From Mesobacillus jeotgali (GTDB lineage Bacteria; Bacillota; Bacilli; Bacillales; Cytobacillaceae), in the NCBI RefSeq assembly GCF_002874535.1, contig NZ_CP025025.1, positions 1,039,526-1,103,525 of the forward strand: a stretch of 64,000 bases of DNA, written 5' to 3'. The notes under the pieces are model-generated. The model was not told where the DNA came from, did not search any database, and was given only the letters and a program-made list of their open reading frames with translations. The number at the start of each line of letters is the position of its first letter. Within the stretch, counting starts at the first letter, position 1. Positions 34,001 through 41,477 of this stretch are shown here, piece after piece. The position numbers and the translations under genes are program-made.

Positions 34001-34597
34001 GGCAAGGCTGCTGACCCGGCGGGAGTCCTGTATTTCCATGTCCATAACCCTATTGTTAACGCATCGAAAATGCTGACACTTGATGAAATTGAAGAAGAAA
34101 TCCTCAAACGTTTTAAAATGAATGGATTGCTGCTCAGCGATGAGAATGTGATCAGGATGATGGACAAGGGACTGGATACAGGAAGCTCCCAGATTATTTC
34201 TGCTGGTTTTAAAAAGGATGGAAGCCTGTTGAAAAGCTCAAAGGTGGCCAGCAAGGACGACTTTGACCATTTGCGGCAGTTTGTGCGCCATAAGTATGTG
34301 GAAACCGGCAACAGGATTGTCAGCGGAATTGTCGATGTTGCGCCGTATAAGCTAAAGGACAGGGCTCCATGTACATTCTGTTCCTTCAAGCCGGTCTGCC
34401 AGTTCGACCAGTCGGTGGAATCGAATGATTTCAGAAAGCTTCCAGTCATTAAAAAGGAAGATTTGCTAGCGTCGCTCCGCCAAGAACAAGGGATTGTGGC
34501 GAACGATGGCTTGCCCGGAGTCAATGATAGATTAGAAGAAATTAAGAAACTGGATATTCTGGCATCAATCGGTGAGGAGGATGAGGATCTTGGCTAA
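31022..34597 (+). CDS. addB: ATP-dependent helicase/nuclease AddB
   Basis: A 1191-residue subunit of the AddAB enzyme, which processes double-strand breaks for RecA loading. Walker A GRSGSGKT is at residues 8-15. The C-terminal nuclease domain has the VVDYKSS motif and the four iron-sulfur cysteines: Cys797 in NSCPFSHYV and Cys1117, Cys1120, Cys1126 in PCTFCSFKPVCQF, spaced as in B. subtilis AddB. AddB also scans for Chi. Ribosome site GAAAGGGGAAG. It overlaps the addA start by 8 bp. No sbcDC pair follows addA, unlike my recollection of B. subtilis. Confidence 0.96.
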   Translation: MSVRLVLGRSGSGKTEMIINEIKDRLISDPQGDPVVYLVPEQMSFLSEYRLSTDPELGGMIRAQVFSFPRLAWRILQETGGYTRQHLDSVGISMMIRKIIEDKKDELKIFQKAADKNGFVQQMEQMLIEFKRYAINPDELTAKMEESSAGNKALKDKIHDLELVYRQFEDELFGKYIDSEDYFKLLAEKIPASEYLKNAEVYIDGFYSFTPLELMIIDQLIGTCKRVTVALPVDQSFKDAQPDELHLFRITGETCSTLYDMIRTKGYELEEEIVLTEQRRWQDESLKHLEREFDSRPAVKYNGEAAIHIAQAANRRAELEGVARKILGLARDNGYRYRDIAVLMRGSEYREVLETIFDDYALPYFIDQKRNMLHHPLIELVRSSLETVLGNWRYEPIFRAVKTDLLFPDGVNLNKMREQMDVLENYVLAYGIQGVKWTKKERWKYRRIRGLEYDGVAQTDSEKQTEQELNDLRLLITSPLLRMARRLKRADTGRKLSEAVYLFMEELDIPAKLEAWRMAAEQEGKLVEAREHEQAWNAVINLLDQFVEMLGDTKFSPKQFVSILDAGFESLRFSLIPPAIDQILVADLEKTRLADVKVAFVIGVNEGVLPAKMTEEGIFADDDRELLQSKGIKLAPSSRTKLLDENFIAYKAFVTPSEQLYISYPIANEEGKALMPSSFIKRISDLFPVHQTHFFLPDPSELPEEEQIEYAAGENVALSYLTSQLQVKKRNYPVYDFWWDVYDYYLNNHQWADTARKVLSSLFYENRTKQLSEEVTKELYGDEIQASVSRMELFNSCPFSHYVQHGLKLRDRQIFRLEAPDIGDLFHAALKEIAETVMQQNLSWAQLTRVQAEELARDAVQKLAPKLQNEILMSSNRHHYIRQKLQNIISRASLVLSEHAKVSGFSPVGLELGFGRQGKLPPLAFSLKNGTRMELMGRIDRVDKAEDDKGMYLRVVDYKSSVKDVNLTEVYHGVALQMLTYLDIIITHSPLLVGKAADPAGVLYFHVHNPIVNASKMLTLDEIEEEILKRFKMNGLLLSDENVIRMMDKGLDTGSSQIISAGFKKDGSLLKSSKVASKDDFDHLRQFVRHKYVETGNRIVSGIVDVAPYKLKDRAPCTFCSFKPVCQFDQSVESNDFRKLPVIKKEDLLASLRQEQGIVANDGLPGVNDRLEEIKKLDILASIGEEDEDLG

Positions 34598-37500
34598 AAT
34601 GAATATACCGCCAGTACCGGAAGGGGCAACCTGGACGGAAGACCAGTGGAAGGCGATCATGGCATCGGGACAGGATATCCTTGTAGCAGCGGCAGCAGGG
34701 TCGGGAAAAACTGCGGTGCTTGTTGAGCGGATTATCAAGAAAATCACTTCGGAAAGCCATCCAATGGATGTTGATGAACTGCTCGTCGTGACCTTCACCA
34801 ATGCCTCCGCGGCTGAAATGCGCCACAGGATAGGAGAAGCACTGGAAAAAGCAATCGATAGCAACCCGGCTTCAACTCATTTGAAAAAGCAGCTCAGCCT
34901 GTTGAACAGAGCATCTATTTCAACACTCCATTCCTTTTGCCTTGAAGTAATCAGAAAGTATTACTACTTGATCGATGTAGACCCTGGTTTCAGGATTGCT
35001 GATGAAACCGAAGGGCAGCTCCTTCGGGACGAAGTGATTGAGGATCTATTCGAAGAAGAATACGGAAAGGCAGAAAACCAGCCATTTTTCAACCTGGTGG
35101 ATGCGTTCACGAATGACCGCAGTGATGAAGGCTTGAAGGATATTATTGTCGACCTGTTTGATTTCGCCAGATCCAATCCTTCTCCTGATGCATACCTGGA
35201 TTCAATCGTTTCAATGTACGATGCAGCAGGCAGCACGGCAATTGAGAACCTGCCCTTCATGAAAGTGCTCATTGCGGATATTGAGCTCCAGCTCCAGGGA
35301 GCGAAACAGCTTCTTGAAAAAGGAATGGAGATTGCCAGAATGCCTGGCGGTCCTGCTCCAAGGGCGGTTAATTTTACCGAAGATCTCCATGTAATTGATA
35401 CTTTGCTTGCCGCAAAAGATCGATCATGGGCAGAGCTTTATGAGGCGATTCAGCTGGCCAATTTTGGCAGGGCGAAAACATGCCGTGGTGATGATTTCAA
35501 CAAGGATCTTGTTGACAAGGCAGCCAAGCTAAGGGACCGGGCCAAGAAGATTGTCCAGGATTTGCGAGGGGAACTCTTTTCACGTAAACCTGAAAGCTTT
35601 TTGAAGGATATGCAGGAAATGAAGCCGTTGGTCTCTGTGTTGATCGATCTTGTAAAAGAATTTTCCCAAAGGTTTGGGGAAGTGAAGCAGGAGCGGGGCC
35701 TCGTTGATTTCTCTGATCTTGAGCACTATACATTGGAAATTCTCACAGCAAAATCGGATCCGGAGGAAGAAGAATTGCCTGCAGGTGAATCTAAACCTTC
35801 AGAAGCAGCGCTCGCCTATCGCAATAAATTCAAGGAAGTGCTCGTGGACGAATATCAGGATACGAACATGGTACAGGAAGCGATCCTTCAGCTTGTGACA
35901 GCTGAAGGTGAAGTATCAGGAAACCTGTTCATGGTTGGAGATGTAAAGCAGTCGATCTACAAGTTCCGTCTTGCTGAGCCTAATCTGTTCCTTGGTAAAT
36001 ACAATAGGTTCACATCAAATGGTGAAGGAACAGGCTTGAAAATTGATCTAGCCAAGAACTTCCGAAGCCGCAGAGAAGTTCTTGACGGGACGAATTATTT
36101 ATTCAAACAAATCATGGGAATCAAGGTTGGTGAGATTCATTATGATGAAAACGCTGAACTGAAAATAGGAGCGCCGTATCCTGAGGATGACGAGTTCCCT
36201 GTGGAGCTCCTCTTGATTGATAAAAGTGAGGGTGAATCTGCAGAAACAGATTTTGGGGATGAGAACGAAACGGCAGCAGGTGAATTCGACGCAGAGGATC
36301 TGGAAAAATCCCAGCTCGAAGCAAGGCTGATGGCGAAGCATATTAAGGATATGGTAGAAGAACGCCGGGGTGTTTATAATCCAAAAACAAAGACCTCAAA
36401 ACCCGTCAACTACCGTGATATTGTCATACTCCTCCGTTCGATGACTTGGGCGCCGCAAATCATGGAGGAATTCAAGCAGCAGGGTATCCCGATTTATGCG
36501 AATCTGTCGTCTGGTTATTTCCAGGCAACAGAGGTAGCAATCATGCTTTCTTTGTTGAAAGTGATCGATAACCCTTATCAGGATATCCCGCTGGCTGCTG
36601 TCCTTAGGTCCCCGATTGTCGGGTTGAATGAAGAAGAGCTTGCGGTCATCAGGGTCAGCCAGAAACGCGGTTCCTTCTATGAGGCGCTGACAGCATTCTG
36701 TCTTCAAAAGCCTGTGCAAGAAAATGAAGGATTGCATGAGAAGACAAATCGTTTCTTTGAAAGCTTAAAGAGATGGAGAACTTCAGCAAGGCAAGGTTCC
36801 GTATCAGATTTAATTTGGCAATTATACAGGGAAACCCGTTTCTTCGATTTTGCCGGCGGAATGCCAGGAGGAAAGCAGCGCCAGGCAAACCTGCGAGCAC
36901 TATATGATCGCGCGAGACAATATGAAGCCACAAGTTTCCGTGGCCTGTTCCGCTTTTTGCGTTTCATTGAGCGGATGAGGGAGCGAGGAGATGACCTTGG
37001 TGCAGCCAGGGCTCTTGGAGAACAGGAAGATGTGGTCAGGATCATGACGATCCACAGCAGCAAGGGGCTTGAGTTCCCGGTTGTCTTCGTTGCCGGACTT
37101 GCTCGGAACTTCAATACGATGGACCTGAGGAAATTTTACATGCTAGATAAAGAATTTGGCTTTGCAGCTAAATATATCAACCCCGAGAAGCGGATATCGT
37201 TCCCTTCCTTGCCGCAGTTAGCCTTCAAGCGCAAGCATAAGATGGAAATGCTGGCTGAAGAAATGCGAGTATTGTACGTTGCCTTGACGCGTGCCAAGGA
37301 AAAGCTTTACTTGATTGGATCGGTCAAAGATGCTGAAAAAACGATCAGCAAGTGGCAGGACGAGGCAAGCCATCCGGAGTGGCTTCTGGATGAATATTCA
37401 AGAGCTTCTGCTTCGGGTTATATCGACTGGATTGGGCCAGCGGTGATCCGCCATCAAGATTGTGACTCGATAAGGGAAAGTGAAGGAAGCCTACATCCGG

Positions 37501-38387
37501 CATTGGGTGAGGACATTTCATGCCACCCTTCCCGCTGGAAAATCGAAACTATCAAAGCAGAGGAAATTGCTTCATATGGTGACGAAAAAACTGAAGAGCA
37601 CGAAAGCCTGATGGACTTTGTTGCAGCAGGAAAACCTGTAAACAATGAATCTCAACTGGCAGAAACAGTGCACATGCAACTTTCATGGAATTATCACTTC
37701 AAGGAAGCGGCAAACCACCGTTCCAAACAATCAGTGACCGAGCTGAAGCGCAATCACGAAACCAGGGATGAAGAAAGCGGAACACAGATTGTACGTCGGT
37801 TTACAAAGCCAATCCTTAACAGGCCAAGATTCATGCAGGAGAAAAAGCTTACACCTGCAGAACGTGGAACAGCGATGCATATGGTGATGCAGCATATCGA
37901 TCTTAACCAGCCAGTAACGGATGCCTCGCTCGAGATGCAGCTGGAAAAGATGGTGGAGAAGGAGTTGCTTTTCCCTGAGCAACGCGATGCTGTAGATAAA
38001 AAATGGATACTTGCCTTTTTTGAAACGGACATTGGCAAGCGGCTATTGACTGCGGATAAAGTCAGCCGGGAGGTTCCCTTTTATCTGTCCTTACCGTCAA
38101 AAGAAGTATATCCTGATTGGCAGGGAGAAAACGAGCCGATTTTTATCCAGGGGGTAGTCGACTGCATTTTCCGGGATGAAAAAGGAACAGTCCTGCTTGA
38201 TTTTAAAACGGATGGCATTCATGACCGCTACAAAGGCGGTTTCGAGCAGGCAAAGCCGATTCTGGAAGAACGCTATCGAATCCAGATCAGCCTGTATGCA
38301 AAAGCAATCGAACAAGTATGGAAACAGCGTGTTGAAGAGAAGTACTTATATTTCTTCGATGGCGGCCATCTGCTTGAACTAGACTAG
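34590..38387 (+). CDS. addA: ATP-dependent helicase/nuclease AddA
   Basis: A 1265-residue UvrD-type 3'-5' helicase with C-terminal RecB-family nuclease. Visible are Walker A in LVAAAAGSGKTAVL, VVTFTNASAAEMRHRI, the DEXX box in LVDEYQDTN, helicase motif IV/V/VI regions (VRIMTIHSSKGLEFPVVFVAGL, LYVALTRAKEKLYLIG) and the nuclease VLLDFKTDGI. I chose TTG 34590: TGAGGAGG is 9 nt upstream, while ATG 34581 abuts that site and ATG 34599 is too far. It is coupled to addB by overlap. A strong terminator follows. Confidence 0.96.
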   Translation: MAKMNIPPVPEGATWTEDQWKAIMASGQDILVAAAAGSGKTAVLVERIIKKITSESHPMDVDELLVVTFTNASAAEMRHRIGEALEKAIDSNPASTHLKKQLSLLNRASISTLHSFCLEVIRKYYYLIDVDPGFRIADETEGQLLRDEVIEDLFEEEYGKAENQPFFNLVDAFTNDRSDEGLKDIIVDLFDFARSNPSPDAYLDSIVSMYDAAGSTAIENLPFMKVLIADIELQLQGAKQLLEKGMEIARMPGGPAPRAVNFTEDLHVIDTLLAAKDRSWAELYEAIQLANFGRAKTCRGDDFNKDLVDKAAKLRDRAKKIVQDLRGELFSRKPESFLKDMQEMKPLVSVLIDLVKEFSQRFGEVKQERGLVDFSDLEHYTLEILTAKSDPEEEELPAGESKPSEAALAYRNKFKEVLVDEYQDTNMVQEAILQLVTAEGEVSGNLFMVGDVKQSIYKFRLAEPNLFLGKYNRFTSNGEGTGLKIDLAKNFRSRREVLDGTNYLFKQIMGIKVGEIHYDENAELKIGAPYPEDDEFPVELLLIDKSEGESAETDFGDENETAAGEFDAEDLEKSQLEARLMAKHIKDMVEERRGVYNPKTKTSKPVNYRDIVILLRSMTWAPQIMEEFKQQGIPIYANLSSGYFQATEVAIMLSLLKVIDNPYQDIPLAAVLRSPIVGLNEEELAVIRVSQKRGSFYEALTAFCLQKPVQENEGLHEKTNRFFESLKRWRTSARQGSVSDLIWQLYRETRFFDFAGGMPGGKQRQANLRALYDRARQYEATSFRGLFRFLRFIERMRERGDDLGAARALGEQEDVVRIMTIHSSKGLEFPVVFVAGLARNFNTMDLRKFYMLDKEFGFAAKYINPEKRISFPSLPQLAFKRKHKMEMLAEEMRVLYVALTRAKEKLYLIGSVKDAEKTISKWQDEASHPEWLLDEYSRASASGYIDWIGPAVIRHQDCDSIRESEGSLHPALGEDISCHPSRWKIETIKAEEIASYGDEKTEEHESLMDFVAAGKPVNNESQLAETVHMQLSWNYHFKEAANHRSKQSVTELKRNHETRDEESGTQIVRRFTKPILNRPRFMQEKKLTPAERGTAMHMVMQHIDLNQPVTDASLEMQLEKMVEKELLFPEQRDAVDKKWILAFFETDIGKRLLTADKVSREVPFYLSLPSKEVYPDWQGENEPIFIQGVVDCIFRDEKGTVLLDFKTDGIHDRYKGGFEQAKPILEERYRIQISLYAKAIEQVWKQRVEEKYLYFFDGGHLLELD

Positions 38388-38404
38388 CTATAAAATAATG
38401 TTAA

Positions 38405-38444
38405 AAACCGGCGGGATGTGAATAATAATCCTGCCGGTTTTTTT
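38405..38444 (+). terminator. Intrinsic terminator of addBA
   Basis: An 11-bp stem (38405-38415 with 38430-38440, one G-U) followed by seven T. Confidence 0.9.
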
Positions 38445-38512
38445 AGTTTGTTTTAGAAGATATTTTGGCGCAATTTAGATGTCAAGTAATTCTTAATAAG
38501 CTTTGTGTAGGC

Positions 38513-38735
38513 ATTGGTGCCCTAAAAAGCAGAGAATCTGGAGATGAGGTAACCAATAGAGCGTATTGGTGCCCTAAAAGGCAGAAAATCTGGAAATGTG
38601 GTAACCAATAGAACGTATTGGTTACCTAAAAGGCAGAAATTCTGGAAATGAGGTAACCAATAAAGCGTATTGGTGCCCTAAAAAGCAGAAAATCTGGAAA
38701 TGAGGTAACCAATAAAGCTAGTTGGCGCACGAAAA
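38513..38735. repeat. Intergenic array E, 52-bp tandem units, each an inverted repeat
   Basis: The anchor ATTGGT occurs at 38513, 38565, 38617 and 38669, and its degenerate form at 38721: four steps of exactly 52 bp. Within each unit ATTGGT(G/T)(C/A)CC pairs with GGTAACCAAT about 32 bp later; in the third unit the 10-bp arms are perfect. The units are 85-95% alike and have no unique spacers. The array fills half of the 445-bp gap between addA and yisB; the rest is featureless. Confidence 0.9.
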
Positions 38736-38832
38736 AGCAGAACGCCGTGACTTCTTTCGGATCCAGTTGATTTCAATTACATAAAATGAGCAGGGAAGAA
38801 GAGACTTCATTTTACAGGGGAGGGATCACCGA

Positions 38833-39141
38833 GTGGCAAAGAAAAAGCAATCCGGCACATGTGAATTATGCGGCAGGGAGGATGTTGAGGTGACCATTCA
38901 CCATCTGGTTCCTAAAGAAATGGGGGGCACTTTCATGCCAACAGCCAATCTATGTATCCCTTGTCATAAACAGATTCATGCTCTATTTACGAATGAAGAG
39001 CTTTCAACAAGTTTGAACACGATTGCTCGGCTTCGCTCCCATCCTGAATTGCAGAAGTTTTTGAAATGGATAAAAAAGCAGCCTTCTACAAGGCTGCCGA
39101 AAATCACAAAATCTAGTGCGCGTAAAAGAAATAAACGCTAG
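38833..39141 (+). CDS. yisB: HNH endonuclease family protein (YisB)
   Basis: A 102-residue protein with a zinc-stabilised HNH fold: CELCG and CIPCH supply the metal cysteines, and EVTIHHLVPKEMGG plus the LCIPCHKQIH asparagine/histidine set form the nuclease motif. The tail is very basic (KSSARKRNKR), suiting DNA binding. GTG 38833 follows AGGGGAGGGATCACC. B. subtilis YisB likewise lies beside gerP. Its TAG stop overlaps the gerPF stop in the palindrome CTAG, with no terminator between the convergent genes. Biological target unknown. Confidence 0.9.
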   Translation: MAKKKQSGTCELCGREDVEVTIHHLVPKEMGGTFMPTANLCIPCHKQIHALFTNEELSTSLNTIARLRSHPELQKFLKWIKKQPSTRLPKITKSSARKRNKR

Positions 39142-39356
39142 TTATTTCCAACTGTCGGCTGGTCAATCAGGTTGGCATCCAGGACATTGCTGGCACTTAA
39201 ACCATTGTTCGTTACAATGAATCCGCCTGTATTGAACCCACCCTGCCCAGCGACTGTTTTTGAATTGCTTTTTGGCGAGATGAACAGCGTGTCGCCAAAC
39301 TGCACCGTCCCGCCGCCTACATTCAATATTTGCACAGGACCTATTATTGCTGGCAT
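39138..39356 (-). CDS. gerPF: Spore germination protein GerPF
   Basis: A 72-residue spore-coat protein; GerP proteins help germinants pass the coat. It shows the GerPA/GerPF pattern: MPAIIGPVQILNVGGGTVQFGDTLFISPKSNSKTVAGQGGFNTG. ATG 39356 is preferred over ATG 39365, which abuts the AAAGG ribosome site. It is the last gene of the operon and starts 101 bp after gerPE. GerPA and GerPF are close relatives; I assign F by operon position. Confidence 0.92.
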   Translation of the reverse strand: MPAIIGPVQILNVGGGTVQFGDTLFISPKSNSKTVAGQGGFNTGGFIVTNNGLSASNVLDANLIDQPTVGNN

Positions 39357-39457
39357 TGAAAACATCCTTTTCTGCTTTTGTTTAGTCTTATTGTACGTAA
39401 TGTTGTTGTCGTAAACTGATTGATGTTCAGTGATAAAGACTAAGCTTCATAATAAAT

Positions 39458-39856
39458 CTATATGCCTTTCTCACCCGAATTGTTATTACGGGGCAAAAGC
39501 TGGCGTATATGCTTTACCCGGGCTTCCATGGCTATATTGCAGCTGTTTCCAAGGTGAACAACCGATGAGGAAGAGGCACCCATGATATCAATGTTCCTAA
39601 CCTTCAATACTGGGTTGAGGTTGTGGGTTGAGAAAGTCACATTTTCTGCATCTGCTGGTTGAAATGGAATCGCTTCTGAAAAGATTGAGTACGCATTGAA
39701 ATTACCTTCATTATCAAAGAAAATTTCTGCCTCTCTTTGCACGGCCAATGCCCTGGAAATGGCCTGTATTTGTTCCGAATCACCGATCTGGAAAATCGAG
39801 GAGAAGGATACCGAGTCAATTTTTATATGGTCAACACATGTAATTCTTCGAAGCAT
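39458..39856 (-). CDS. gerPE: Spore germination protein GerPE
   Basis: A 132-residue coat protein. MLRRITCVDHIKIDSVSFSSIFQIGDSEQI at the start and DIMGASSSSVVHLGNSCNI later are GerPE features. It begins just after the gerPD TGA (39864-39862), so translation is probably coupled; ATG 39856 fits the family start better than GTG 39865. No signal peptide, in keeping with synthesis in the mother cell. Confidence 0.92.
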   Translation of the reverse strand: MLRRITCVDHIKIDSVSFSSIFQIGDSEQIQAISRALAVQREAEIFFDNEGNFNAYSIFSEAIPFQPADAENVTFSTHNLNPVLKVRNIDIMGASSSSVVHLGNSCNIAMEARVKHIRQLLPRNNNSGEKGI

Positions 39857-39861
39857 GGCGA

Positions 39862-40044
39862 TCACGATATATCTGGGGACAGTGGGACGAATGGGCCGAT
39901 AATCAACGATTCAGACGGTGTATCAAAGGTTGCTGCGAGCTGGATTGTTTCAGCGTCCCCTACCATCAACAGTGAGGAGCTCGACACACCAATGACCCTG
40001 ATGTCGCCGACACAAATATCCCGGTTATAGACTTGGAAATTCAT
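39862..40044 (-). CDS. gerPD: Spore germination protein GerPD
   Basis: A 60-residue coat protein starting MNFQVYNRDICVGDIRVIGVSSSSLLMVGDAETI, the typical GerPD segment. The start ATG shares a base with the gerPC stop (TAATG), and GGAAGG lies just upstream inside gerPC. Confidence 0.92.
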   Translation of the reverse strand: MNFQVYNRDICVGDIRVIGVSSSSLLMVGDAETIQLAATFDTPSESLIIGPFVPLSPDIS

Positions 40045-40658
40045 TATGAACGTCCTTCCTTTACATTATCCGGCAGGTTTTTCAGGAACAGGAATACACC
40101 ATTCTGGATTTCCTGCTTAAGCAAATCAGTAACCTTTTCATTCAATTGAGGACTTAATTCAGTACCTCTTTCACTTGATGATTGTTCCTGTAAATGTTGT
40201 GCCACTCTGCCAGACAACTGTTTTTTAATATCATTTTTTATAAACTCGAAATAGGAATCATCTACATTGATTCCCAGATCCGTTTGGGCACTTCGGTAAA
40301 TGTTCTCCAAATCAGATTCTAGATATTGGTTCAGTGCTGTTTCAATCTCGATTGTCCTTTTAAATAACTGCTTTGGAGGAATCGGAACATTTACAGCCTT
40401 TTGATCAACGGTAAAATCGTCAATTCCATCCAAATCTGTTGGATTCAAGCCGATATTCAGGGTTCCTTCAAGAGTTTCCACTTTCAACTGGTCGAATTTA
40501 TACTCGATATTTCCGATTTGAACCGGAGGCCTCTCCTTAAGTGCAGCAATTTCCTGCTGCAGCTCTAAAACCATCTTCTCCAATCTGGCAGCCTTTCTGC
40601 TCTGGTGCTCCACATATAAATGCAGCTTCTTTACATATTGATAGAATTCCGTGTTCAA
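40044..40658 (-). CDS. gerPC: Spore germination protein GerPC
   Basis: A 204-residue coat protein, the largest GerP member. The N-terminus is coiled-coil (YVKKLHLYVEHQSRKAARLEKMVLELQQEIAALKE), then PPVQIGNIEYKFDQLKVETLEGTLNIGLNP, the conserved GerPC core. I chose TTG 40658 because GAGGTG lies 5 nt before it; the frame stays open to an ATG at 40685 that lacks a ribosome site. Confidence 0.9.
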   Translation of the reverse strand: MNTEFYQYVKKLHLYVEHQSRKAARLEKMVLELQQEIAALKERPPVQIGNIEYKFDQLKVETLEGTLNIGLNPTDLDGIDDFTVDQKAVNVPIPPKQLFKRTIEIETALNQYLESDLENIYRSAQTDLGINVDDSYFEFIKNDIKKQLSGRVAQHLQEQSSSERGTELSPQLNEKVTDLLKQEIQNGVFLFLKNLPDNVKEGRS

Positions 40659-40697
40659 ACGAATCACCTCGCCTCGAGCCAGCATTTTGACACTAGT

Positions 40698-40952
40698 TTA
40701 ATTTTTACGGACCGGAGCCTGCAAAGGGACGGCAGGAGCTTCCAGTGTGCCGCCTAGCATATCCTCCATGCCAGTTGAAATTTCCGTAGGGTGGACAGCC
40801 TCTGGAGCAGGTTCTGTGAATCCACCGGTATTATAAAGGTAAGAAACTGGCTTTATCATTCCTGCACTGCCAATTTGCAGTACAGAAGAATTTGTGATTC
40901 CATCAACCTTCAGAAGGTTGATATTGATCGATTGTTGTATATAAAAATTCAT
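40698..40952 (-). CDS. gerPB: Spore germination protein GerPB
   Basis: An 84-residue coat protein. MNFYIQQSININLLKVDGITNSSVLQIGSAGMIKPVSYLYNTGGF is diagnostic. ATG 40952 follows GGGTGAGG, 14 bp after the gerPA stop. A proline/alanine-rich tail (LEAPAVPLQAPVRKN) ends the protein. Confidence 0.92.
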   Translation of the reverse strand: MNFYIQQSININLLKVDGITNSSVLQIGSAGMIKPVSYLYNTGGFTEPAPEAVHPTEISTGMEDMLGGTLEAPAVPLQAPVRKN

Positions 40953-40966
40953 TTTCCTCACCCGCA

Positions 40967-41188
40967 TTATACATTCAGATAATTGCCTTGATCGACGGCA
41001 TCTGGATCATACGTATTTGTTGAGCTTTGGTTATTGTACACGGTCAATCCATCTCCGGTATTGAATGAACCCGCACCGGAAAAAGTTTTTGCATTGGAAA
41101 CCGGGCTTATTCTGTATACATCGCCTATATGGAATACTGCGCTGTTCCCAAGGGAAATGACCTGTGCGACTCCAACAATTGCTGGCAT
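40967..41188 (-). CDS. gerPA: Spore germination protein GerPA
   Basis: A 73-residue coat protein, first gene of the operon. It reads MPAIVGVAQVISLGNSAVFHIGDVYRISPVSNAKTFSGAGSFNTGDG. ATG 41188 has AAGGGTG about 6 nt upstream. A SigK-type promoter lies 31 bp before it, consistent with late mother-cell expression of the whole gerPA-PF operon. Confidence 0.92.
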   Translation of the reverse strand: MPAIVGVAQVISLGNSAVFHIGDVYRISPVSNAKTFSGAGSFNTGDGLTVYNNQSSTNTYDPDAVDQGNYLNV

Positions 41189-41218
41189 TTGCAACACCCT
41201 TTAATAAGATTTCTTTAA

Positions 41219-41245
41219 TATCCTATGTGCCCAGACAAAGAATGT
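41219..41245 (-). promoter_or_regulatory. SigK-type promoter of gerPA-PF
   Basis: On the minus strand AC (41245-41244) is followed by 16 bp and CATAGGATA (41227-41219). This matches the SigK consensus AC-N16/17-CATA-N3-TA perfectly and is placed correctly for gerPA. Confidence 0.8.
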
Positions 41246-41381
41246 GCCTATTGTGTTTACAAGGCTCATTTCACAGACTTTTTTCTTTTTTAATGAAGAG
41301 TGTTGGTAATCTGTGTTATCTCTTGTTCAGAAAAAACCTAATTAACAAAAACAATTCAATCAAGCTTGAAGAAAAATACTT

Positions 41382-41410
41382 GTTATACAACAGGTAAAAA
41401 GTTATATAAC
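41382..41410 (+). promoter_or_regulatory. Paired GTTATA(C/T)AAC palindromes before acyl-CoA ligase
   Basis: GTTATACAAC (41382-41391) and GTTATATAAC (41401-41410) are spaced 19 bp start to start, 68 bp before the ligase start. The second is a perfect palindrome. They look like tandem operator sites for a dimeric repressor not encoded in this window. Confidence 0.45.
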
Positions 41411-41477
41411 AGAAACAATAATATGTTAATATATTTATATATTTAGAATTATTAAATTATTCTACAGGAGGAAGATT

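Noticed and set aside
38513-38735. CRISPR-like direct repeats
   Set aside because: The whole 52-bp unit repeats, with no unique spacers between repeats, and no cas gene is present. The same applies to the other arrays.
41164-41397. 77-codon plus-strand frame across the gerP promoter
   Set aside because: It overlaps the gerPA start and SigK promoter in antisense and resembles nothing known.
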